Assembly (NCBI GenBank): GCA_035255845.1 | Contig: DATEZE010000265.1 | Coordinates: 1 to 6,472 of the forward strand | Source of the DNA: JALORV01 sp035255845 | GTDB taxonomy: Bacteria; Pseudomonadota; Gammaproteobacteria; Burkholderiales; Burkholderiaceae_F | Length of the DNA stretch: 6,472 nt | Direction of reading: 5' to 3' | Part shown: one piece after another, positions 1-5,443 of the stretch | Layout of the letters: each line of letters opens with the position of its first letter | How positions within the stretch are numbered: position 1 is the first letter of the stretch | Made by a program: the position numbers and the translations under genes | The notes under the pieces: model-generated | Told to the model about the DNA's origin: nothing | The model's input: only the letters and a program-made list of their open reading frames with translations | The model's database searches: none

Positions 1-762
1 GGCGGCGCCGACATGCCTGTGGTGATCTCCATGCTGAACAGCTATTCGGGCTGGGCCGCGGCAGGCATCGGCTTCTCGCTCAACAACACCATGCTGATCA
101 TCGCAGGCAGCCTGGTCGGATCCTCAGGCGCGATCCTGTCGTACATCATGTGCAAGGCGATGAACCGGTCGTTCTTCAACGTGCTCCTCGGCGGTTTCGG
201 CGGCGAGGTTGCGCAAGCCGGCGGCAAGGCCGAGCAGCGCCCGGTGCGCTCGGGCTCGCCGGACGACGCGGCCTTCCTGATGGAGAACGCCGAGACCGTG
301 ATCATCGTTCCCGGCTACGGCCTCGCAGTCGCACGCGCACAGCACCCGCTGAAGGAACTCGCCGACAAGCTGATCGCGAAGGGCGTCAACGTGAAGTACG
401 CGATCCATCCGGTGGCCGGGCGCATGCCGGGCCACATGAACGTGCTGCTGGCCGAAGCCGAGGTGCCGTACGATCGGGTGTTCGAAATGGAGGACATCAA
501 CGGCGAGTTCGGCGAGGCCGACGTCGCACTGATCCTCGGCGCCAACGATGTCGTGAATCCCGCCGCCAAGGATCCGAAGTCTCCGATCGCCGGCATGCCG
601 ATCCTCGAGGCCTACAAGGCCAAGCAGGTGATCGTCAACAAACGCTCGATGGCCTCGGGTTACGCCGGCCTCGACAACGAACTCTTTTACATGCCGAAGA
701 CGATGATGGTGTTCGGCGACGCGAAGAAGGTGGTCGAGGAGATGGGCAAGGCCGTCGGCTGA
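1..762 (+). CDS. pntB: NAD(P) transhydrogenase subunit beta, 3' part (partial at window start)
   Basis: PntB is the inner-membrane and NADP(H)-binding subunit of the proton-translocating transhydrogenase, which transfers hydride from NADH to NADP+ using the proton gradient. The frame is open from base 1, and 253 residues remain of a protein usually about 460 long, so the N-terminal membrane part lies upstream. Visible in order: the highly conserved GGADMPVV start of the fragment; hydrophobic helices at about residues 15-52, ending in GSSGAILSYIMCKAMNRSF; a polar linker at about 65-97; then the cytoplasmic NADP(H) domain. That domain has the nucleotide loop GYGLAVA (105-111), HPVAGRMPGHMNVLLAEA (136-153), GANDVVNPAA (180-189) and KRSMASGYAG (214-223). 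The Lys-Arg pair of the last motif contacts the NADP 2'-phosphate in known homologues. No key motif is missing. The ATG at 13 is an internal Met, not the start. pntA is presumably upstream, and pncA overlaps the stop. Confidence 0.97.
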   Translation, partial: GGADMPVVISMLNSYSGWAAAGIGFSLNNTMLIIAGSLVGSSGAILSYIMCKAMNRSFFNVLLGGFGGEVAQAGGKAEQRPVRSGSPDDAAFLMENAETVIIVPGYGLAVARAQHPLKELADKLIAKGVNVKYAIHPVAGRMPGHMNVLLAEAEVPYDRVFEMEDINGEFGEADVALILGANDVVNPAAKDPKSPIAGMPILEAYKAKQVIVNKRSMASGYAGLDNELFYMPKTMMVFGDAKKVVEEMGKAVG

Positions 763-1382
763 TGCGGCAGGATGCCGTCCTTCTCGTCGTCGACATCCAG
801 CACGACTTCCTGCCGGGCGGCGCACTCGCCATCGAGCGGGGCGACGAGGTCATTCCAGTCATCAACCGCATCGCACCGCGCTTCGACCACGTCCTGCTGA
901 CGCAAGACTGGCACCCGGCGGGTCACGTCTCGTTCGCCTCGTCGCACACGGGCAAGGTTCCGTTTTCGACGATCGGTCTCGAATACGGCGAGCAGGTACT
1001 GTGGCCCGACCATTGCGTGCAGGGCACGCATGGCGCCGCTTTCGACGAGCGGCTCGTCGTGCCCCATGCGCAGGGCGTGATCCGCAAGGGCTACCACGCG
1101 CATACCGACAGCTACTCCGCGTTTCTCGAGGCCGATCGTCGCACGCAGACCGGCCTCTCTGGGCTGCTCGCCGAGCGCGGGCTGCGTACGGTCTACTTCG
1201 CCGGACTCGCACTGGATTTCTGCGTTGCCTGGAGTGCGCTCGACGCGATGGCGCGCGGCTTCGAAGCGATCGTCATCGAGGACGCCTGCCGCGCGATCGA
1301 TACGCACGGCTCGCTGGACGCAGCCCGCAGGGCATTCGCCGACGCCGGTGTGCGCATGATCGCCTCGGACGCGCTGCTGTAG
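762..1382 (+). CDS. pncA: Nicotinamidase (nicotinamide amidohydrolase / pyrazinamidase)
   Basis: A cytoplasmic isochorismatase-fold enzyme that hydrolyses nicotinamide to nicotinate and ammonia, feeding the Preiss-Handler NAD salvage route; homologues also convert pyrazinamide. The product is 206 aa, close to the E. coli enzyme at about 213. The catalytic triad is visible: Asp11 (in VVDIQHDF), Lys109 (in IRKGYHAHTDSYSAF) and Cys154 (in GLALDFCVAWSALDA). The metal ligands Asp49 and His51 (QDWHP) and His84 (WPDHCVQ) are present, and Ala150-Leu151 sits at the usual cis-peptide position ahead of the nucleophile. The ATG at 762 shares its A with the pntB TGA, and translation from it begins directly with the conserved first strand. 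GAGGAG at 736-741 is too far upstream to be an ideal ribosome site, so coupling to pntB translation is likely (inference). It ends with TAG 23 bp before the convergent glcF stop. Confidence 0.95.
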   Translation: MRQDAVLLVVDIQHDFLPGGALAIERGDEVIPVINRIAPRFDHVLLTQDWHPAGHVSFASSHTGKVPFSTIGLEYGEQVLWPDHCVQGTHGAAFDERLVVPHAQGVIRKGYHAHTDSYSAFLEADRRTQTGLSGLLAERGLRTVYFAGLALDFCVAWSALDAMARGFEAIVIEDACRAIDTHGSLDAARRAFADAGVRMIASDALL

Positions 1383-1405
1383 CGCCGTCCGGACGAAACG
1401 ACTCG
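1383..1405. other. Convergent intergenic gap between pncA and glcF stops
   Basis: Only 23 bp separate the pncA TAG from the glcF TAA on the other strand. The gap holds a perfect 10-bp palindrome, CGTCCGGACG (1386-1395), with no loop, and the first copy of a direct repeat ACGACTC (1398-1404). The second copy (1408-1414) overlaps the glcF stop region. There is no stem followed by a T-run on either strand, so no intrinsic terminator is recognisable. Transcripts from both sides probably overlap or end by another mechanism such as Rho (inference). Confidence 0.6.
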
Positions 1406-2644
1406 TTACGACTCTGGTCGACGCGGATTCAGCCGCGCATCCAGCCACTCGATCCAGTGCATCACCGGCGTCTCGGTGCCGCTCTGCAGATGCGTGATGC
1501 AGCCGATGTTCGCCGACAGGATCGCATCGGGTCCGGGCGCCTCCAGGTGACCGAGGCGACGGTCGCGCAGTTCGATCGAGAGTTCGGGTTGCAGTACCGA
1601 GTACGTGCCCGACGAGCCGCAGCAGAAATGACTTTCCGCGACCGCTGCGACGGTGGCGCCGAGCGAGCTCAGCAGCGCTTCAACCGCGCCGCGCACTTTC
1701 AGGCCGTGCTGCAGTGTGCACGGGGAATGGAAGACGACCTTTCCGGTCGTTTCAGTGCCCAACCTGCGCCTGAGATCGTCGCCCAGGGCTGGCAGCAGTT
1801 CCGCGACGTCCTGCGTCAGCTCGCTGATGCGCTGTGCGCGCGCGGCGTACTCCGGATCACGCGCGAGCAGATGCCCGTACTCTTTCACCTGCAAGCTGCA
1901 TCCGCTCGCGTTTATCACGAGCGCCTCGGCGCCGGCTTCAACGAGCGGCCACCAGGCGTCGATATTGCGGCGCGCGTCGTTGAGTCCGCCGTCGTGGTCG
2001 CTGAGGTGGTAGCGGATCGCGCCACAGCAGCCGGCGCCCGCGGGCCGCACGAGTTCGATCCCGAGGGCGTCGAGCACGCGCGCGGTCGCGGTGTTGATGT
2101 TCGGCGCCATCGCTGGCTGCACACAGCCTTCCAGCAGGATCATGCGGCGCGTGTGGGCGCGCGTCGGAAAGGTTCCGGGCGCTCGCCTTGCCGGGATCTT
2201 GGCCTTCAGCGCCGCCGGCAGCAGAGGCCGCAGCGCCTGGCCGATTCTCATCGCCGGCGCGAACAGCGGGCTGGTGAGCCCGTTCTTCAATGCTGCGCGA
2301 ACCAGCCGCTGGCCCAGCGGCCGCTGCACGCGGTCGTCGACCAGCTTGCGGCCGATGTCGAGCAGCCGCCCGTACTGCACTCCAGAAGGGCAGGTGGTTT
2401 CGCAATTGCGGCAGGTGAGGCACCGGTCCAGATGCAGCTGCGTCTTTGCCGTGATGGCGCCGCCTTCCAGCATCTGCTTCATCAGGTAGATGCGGCCGCG
2501 CGGGCCGTCAAGCTCGTCGCCCAGCAGTTGGTACGTCGGGCACGTGGCCGTGCAGAATCCGCAATGGACGCACTTGCGCAGGATCGCGTCAGCATCCTTG
2601 CCCTCAGGCGTGTCCCGGATCCAGTCTGCGAGCTGCGTCTGCAT
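1406..2644 (-). CDS. glcF: Glycolate dehydrogenase (glycolate oxidase) iron-sulfur subunit GlcF
   Basis: GlcF is the electron-transfer subunit of the GlcDEF complex. It carries electrons from the flavin subunits towards the membrane quinone pool during oxidation of glycolate to glyoxylate. The product is 412 aa, the usual family length. The N-terminal half is ferredoxin-like with two complete [4Fe-4S] motifs: Cys25-Cys28-Cys31-Cys35-Pro (CVHCGFCTATCP) and Cys75-Cys78-Cys81-Cys85-Pro (CLTCRNCETTCP). The C-terminal half has two CCG (heterodisulfide-reductase-type) cysteine-rich repeats: Cys174, Cys206-Cys207-Gly and Cys249; then Cys309, Cys341-Cys342-Gly and Cys382. All expected cysteines are present. 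The ATG at 2644 lies 4 bp after the glcE stop (TAA-AACG-ATG) with no strong ribosome site, so translational coupling to glcE is likely. It is the last gene of the operon, facing pncA. The same architecture occurs in LldE-type lactate utilisation proteins, but the GlcD and GlcE neighbours settle the call. Confidence 0.95.
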   Translation of the reverse strand: MQTQLADWIRDTPEGKDADAILRKCVHCGFCTATCPTYQLLGDELDGPRGRIYLMKQMLEGGAITAKTQLHLDRCLTCRNCETTCPSGVQYGRLLDIGRKLVDDRVQRPLGQRLVRAALKNGLTSPLFAPAMRIGQALRPLLPAALKAKIPARRAPGTFPTRAHTRRMILLEGCVQPAMAPNINTATARVLDALGIELVRPAGAGCCGAIRYHLSDHDGGLNDARRNIDAWWPLVEAGAEALVINASGCSLQVKEYGHLLARDPEYAARAQRISELTQDVAELLPALGDDLRRRLGTETTGKVVFHSPCTLQHGLKVRGAVEALLSSLGATVAAVAESHFCCGSSGTYSVLQPELSIELRDRRLGHLEAPGPDAILSANIGCITHLQSGTETPVMHWIEWLDARLNPRRPES

Positions 2645-2648
2645 CGTT

Positions 2649-3713
2649 TTACTGCGGGACCATTTTTCCGGGGTTGAAGATGCCGGCCGGGTCGAACTCT
2701 GCCTTCAGGCGGGTATTGATGCGCGCGACGGCAGGCTCGAGCGGCTGAAACACGGGGACCTGCGCGTCCCCACCGCGAAAGCGGGTTGCGTGTCCGCCGA
2801 GCGCGCCGACGAGTGCGCGAATCGATGGCGGCGCGTGCCGCGCGCGCAGCCAGCGTTGGCCGCCGTGCCACTCGATCAGCGTGGCACCCAGTTCGAGCGG
2901 TGGCGTCGTCGGTGGCACGGCCAGCCGCCACAGGACATCATCGCCGGCGAAAAACGGATGCCGCTGCTCGCGCAGATCGTTCCACCATGACGCGGCATCG
3001 TCGACGGCGTGGCCGCCGAGGCGAGATTGCGCAGCCTCTATCGCAGTGCGCGCTCCGGAAAGCCGAATGCGCAGTTCACCGCCAACCCAGGCGCTGGCGG
3101 AGATTGGCAGCGGCTCTCCGCCCCATTCGTTCATCTGCTTGATGGCGGTCGCTTCGTCGACATCGAACGCCAGCGTGCGCTCGGTCACCGGGCGAGGCAG
3201 CACTTTCAACGAGACGTCGACGAGCACGCCGAGCGTCCCGAGCGAACCTGCCAGCGCTCGCGACATGTCGTAGCCGGCGACGTTCTTCATCACGCGGCCG
3301 CCGAAGGACAGCAGCTCGCCGCGGCCGTCGATCATGCTCGCGCCGAGGATGAAGTCGCGCACTGGCCCCGCCGCGACGCGACGCGGACCCGCCAGCCCGG
3401 CTGCGATCGCACCTCCGACGGTGGCGCCCGGCCCGAAGTGCGGCGGCTCGAAGGGCAGCACCTGTTGGCATTCGTCCAATGCGGCCTCGAGTACCACCAG
3501 TGGCGTGCCGCCGCGCACTGTGACCACCAGTTCGGTCGGGGCGTAGTCGACGATGCCGCTGCAGTCGCGCGGATCGAGCGGCTGGCCGCGGGTCGGGTTG
3601 CCGTAGAAGTCCTTGGTGCCTCCGGCGCGAATGTGCAGCGGCTGGCTGCGCGTGGCAGCGTCGCGCACGCGCTCACGCAGCCGCGCGACCGCCGGATGCT
3701 CGTGGCCGCTCAT
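2649..3713 (-). CDS. glcE: Glycolate dehydrogenase FAD-binding subunit GlcE
   Basis: GlcE is the second, shorter flavoprotein-like subunit of glycolate dehydrogenase, required with GlcD and GlcF for activity. From the ATG at 3713 the product is 354 aa; E. coli GlcE is about 350. It carries one FAD_binding_4 (PCMH-type) domain: first loop HIRAGGTKDFYG (27-38), the family FEPPHFGPGATVGG segment (88-101), AAGLAGPRRVAAGPVRDFILG (104-124), then GGRVMKNVAGYDMSRALAGSLGTLG (138-162). The C-terminal EFDPAGIFNPGKM (339-351) is the usual end of this flavoprotein family. A same-frame TTG at 3725 would add four residues (MRPQ), but the ATG is preferred because its first base pairs with a preceding micro-ORF stop in an ATGA overlap. 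No Shine-Dalgarno sequence is evident before either codon. It lies between glcD (51-bp gap) and glcF (4-bp gap), so the three are almost certainly co-transcribed. Confidence 0.93.
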   Translation of the reverse strand: MSGHEHPAVARLRERVRDAATRSQPLHIRAGGTKDFYGNPTRGQPLDPRDCSGIVDYAPTELVVTVRGGTPLVVLEAALDECQQVLPFEPPHFGPGATVGGAIAAGLAGPRRVAAGPVRDFILGASMIDGRGELLSFGGRVMKNVAGYDMSRALAGSLGTLGVLVDVSLKVLPRPVTERTLAFDVDEATAIKQMNEWGGEPLPISASAWVGGELRIRLSGARTAIEAAQSRLGGHAVDDAASWWNDLREQRHPFFAGDDVLWRLAVPPTTPPLELGATLIEWHGGQRWLRARHAPPSIRALVGALGGHATRFRGGDAQVPVFQPLEPAVARINTRLKAEFDPAGIFNPGKMVPQ

Positions 3714-3760
3714 TTGCGGGCGCAAGAACAGAGTGCGCGTCGGCGCGTGTTGCGCATCAT
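3710..3760 (-). CDS. Possible 16-codon micro-ORF linking glcD and glcE
   Basis: Reading the minus strand, an ATG-ATG pair begins 4 nt after the glcD TGA. It opens a 16-codon frame encoding MMRNTRRRALCSCARK, whose TGA (3712-3710) overlaps the glcE ATG (3713-3711) as ATGA. It fills the glcD-glcE gap exactly and is in a different frame from both neighbours. It has no ribosome site of its own. If translated, this would be by ribosomes reinitiating after glcD, and it would hand them on to glcE, which also lacks a clear ribosome site. The peptide is Arg/Cys-rich and resembles no family I know. A chance open frame of this length is quite possible; the case rests only on the two precise junctions. 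Confidence 0.25.
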   Translation of the reverse strand: MMRNTRRRALCSCARK

Positions 3761-3764
3761 GAAG

Positions 3765-5306
3765 TCAGAAGCGCGGCAGCTCCGGAAACCTCAGCTGCCC
3801 GCCGTGCACATGCATCTTGCCGTATTCGGCGCAGCGGGCGAGCGTCGGCACCGCTTTACCCGGGTTGAGCAACCCCGCCGGATCGAATGCGCGCTTGATC
3901 GCGTGAAAGGCCTGCAGCGTCGTGCTGTCGAACTGCTGGCACATCTGGTGGATCTTCTCGACGCCGACGCCGTGCTCTCCGGTCACGGTGCCGCCGACGG
4001 CGATCGACAGTTCGAGGATCTCGAAGCCGAACTGTTCGGCTCGCACCACCGAGTCCTGATCATTCGCGTCGAACATGATCAGCGGGTGCAGGTTGCCGTC
4101 GCCGGCGTGGAAGACGTTGGCACAGCGCAGGCCGTACTTCTTCTCCATCGCCGTGATCGCCTTCAGCACCTCACCGAGGCGCTTGCGTGGGATCGTGCCG
4201 TCCATGCAGTAGTAATCCGGTGAGATGCGACCGACGGCCGGGAACGCCGCCTTGCGTCCGGCCCAGAAGCGCAGTCGCTCGGCCTCGGACCGGGAAACCT
4301 TCAGCTGCGTCGCGCCGCTGCCGTCGAGAACTTCCTTGATGCGGTCGATCTCGTCGGCGACTTCCTCGGGTGTGCCGTCGGATTCCACGAGCAGGATCGT
4401 TGCGGCGTCGAGGTCGTAGCCCGCCTTGACGAACGGCTCCACTGCCGCAGTCGCCGCCTTGTCCATCATCTCCATGCCGGCCGGGATGATGCCGGCCGCG
4501 ATCACCGCCGCGACCGCATCGCCGCCCTTTTCGACATCGTCGAACGACGCCATCACGACCTGTTGCTTCAGCGGCTTCGGCACGAGCTTCAGCGTAGCTT
4601 CGGTCAGCACCAGCAGCAGGCCTTCGGATCCGACCACCAGCGGCAGAAGGTCGTAGCCCGCGCTGTCGGGAGCGGTCGAGCCGACTTCGACGATGTGGCC
4701 CTCGATCGTGACGCCGCGCACGCGCAGCACGTTATGCAGCGTGAGGCCGTACTTCAGGCAATGCACGCCGCCGGAGTTCTCGGCGATATTGCCGCCGATC
4801 GTGCAGGCGATCTGGCTCGATGGATCCGGGGCGTAGTACAGGTTGAGATGCGCGACCGCTTCGGAAATCGCGGCGTTGCGCACGCCCGGCTGCACAGTGG
4901 CCGTGCGCGCGAGCGGATCGATCGTGAGGATGCGGTTGAACTTGGCGAGCGACAGCAGCACGCCCTTGCCGTGCGGCAGCGCCCCGCCGGAAAGCCCTGT
5001 GCCCGCGCCGCGCGGCACCAGGGGTACACCGAGCTCATGGCACGCGCGGAGAATGTCGACGACCTGAGCTTCGTCCTCGGGCAGCGCCACAACCATCGGC
5101 AGCTGCCGGTACAGCGTGAGCCCGTCGCACTCGTACGGTTTCGTATCCTCTTCGCGCCAGAGCACGCAGTGTTCCGGCAGGAACGAGCGCAGCCGCGCGA
5201 CGACGGCGCGCTGGCGCTCGACGTCGACGGCCCCGCTGCCCTCGAGCGGAATGCGTTCGGCGAGCATCTGCGCCGGAGGATGGGCCAAGTCAGCCGGGGC
5301 GTTCAT
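3765..5306 (-). CDS. glcD: Glycolate dehydrogenase FAD-linked catalytic subunit GlcD
   Basis: GlcD is the main flavoprotein of glycolate dehydrogenase: it binds FAD and oxidises glycolate (a 2-hydroxy acid, D-lactate side) to glyoxylate at the cytoplasmic face of the inner membrane. From the ATG at 5306 the product is 513 aa, against about 499 in E. coli. The FAD_binding_4 domain shows VPRGAGTGLSGGA (97-109), IGGNIAENSGGVHCLKYG (170-187) and VVGSEGLLLVLTEATLKLVPKP (224-245). The FAD-oxidase_C domain shows NVFHAGDGNLHPLI (397-410) and GGTVTGEHGVG (438-448), whose His400, His407, Glu444 and His445 are the conserved active-site and metal positions. It ends in FDPAGLLNPGKAVP (474-487). The reading frame stays open upstream to about 5585, but that extension lacks family similarity and overlaps the divergent gene. 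The ATG at 5306 (MNAPADL) gives the normal length; a GTG at 5315 is an alternative, and neither has a good ribosome site. First gene of glcDEF. Confidence 0.95.
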   Translation of the reverse strand: MNAPADLAHPPAQMLAERIPLEGSGAVDVERQRAVVARLRSFLPEHCVLWREEDTKPYECDGLTLYRQLPMVVALPEDEAQVVDILRACHELGVPLVPRGAGTGLSGGALPHGKGVLLSLAKFNRILTIDPLARTATVQPGVRNAAISEAVAHLNLYYAPDPSSQIACTIGGNIAENSGGVHCLKYGLTLHNVLRVRGVTIEGHIVEVGSTAPDSAGYDLLPLVVGSEGLLLVLTEATLKLVPKPLKQQVVMASFDDVEKGGDAVAAVIAAGIIPAGMEMMDKAATAAVEPFVKAGYDLDAATILLVESDGTPEEVADEIDRIKEVLDGSGATQLKVSRSEAERLRFWAGRKAAFPAVGRISPDYYCMDGTIPRKRLGEVLKAITAMEKKYGLRCANVFHAGDGNLHPLIMFDANDQDSVVRAEQFGFEILELSIAVGGTVTGEHGVGVEKIHQMCQQFDSTTLQAFHAIKRAFDPAGLLNPGKAVPTLARCAEYGKMHVHGGQLRFPELPRF

Positions 5307-5326
5307 GACGTTCACGGTATCACGCA

Positions 5327-5363
5327 GCGGTCGCGCGGCGAAAGCCGAGAGCTGCGCAACCGC
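5327..5363. repeat. Imperfect inverted repeat enclosing a GAAA-tetraloop hairpin
   Basis: GCGGTCGCGC (5327-5336) and GCGCAACCGC (5354-5363) pair over 9 of 10 positions. Using the last C of the left arm, CGGC-GAAA-GCCG (5336-5347) forms a compact 4-bp stem with a GNRA loop on the plus strand. The two structures are alternatives at one base. The repeat lies 21 bp upstream of the glcD start codon, so in the glcD mRNA it would be in the 5' leader if transcription starts further upstream. It could be an operator, a leader structure, or simply a by-product of GC-rich sequence. Confidence 0.35.
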
Positions 5364-5431
5364 AGCCACAAAGCAGTAATGCGCCGCTGCTGTCATGCTT
5401 GCGTCTACGCGATCGGCGACCACGCTGTAAC

Positions 5432-5436
5432 GGAGG
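5432..5436 (+). promoter_or_regulatory. Strong ribosome binding site for the lipoprotein gene
   Basis: GGAGG matches the anti-Shine-Dalgarno sequence and is spaced 7 nt from the ATG at 5444. It is the only strong, well-placed ribosome site in the window and it fixes the start of the downstream gene. Confidence 0.85.
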
Positions 5437-5443
5437 ACATTTG

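Larger units (their letters stand above)
5307..5443. promoter_or_regulatory. Divergent intergenic region between glcD and the lipoprotein gene
   Basis: This 137-bp gap must hold the promoter of glcDEF on the minus strand and probably that of the downstream lipoprotein gene on the plus strand. I could not assign a convincing -35/-10 pair. The best minus-strand candidate for a -35 is ATGACA (5396-5391), but the -10 position after it (CTTTGT) is poor. The region contains a short hairpin and a longer imperfect inverted repeat, listed separately. No glycolate-regulator (GlcC) gene lies in the window, and I do not recognise an operator. Confidence 0.5.

Noticed and set aside
687..1448. Minus-strand open frame across pncA
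   Set aside because: It overlaps the complete pncA with its full catalytic triad, has no motifs, and is a shadow frame.
1001..2677. Long plus-strand open frame (over 550 codons) opposite glcF and part of pncA
   Set aside because: Arg/Ala-rich translation without family motifs. It lies across glcF, whose cysteine motifs are intact, and is a GC-rich antisense shadow.
3009..4223. Long plus-strand open frame opposite glcE and glcD
   Set aside because: Composition is typical of an antisense frame in GC-rich DNA. glcE and glcD on the other strand carry all their conserved motifs.
5399..5431. Plus-strand promoter TTGCGT ... TGTAAC for the lipoprotein gene
   Set aside because: Spacing is 21 bp, too long, and the implied transcription start would fall after the GGAGG ribosome site.
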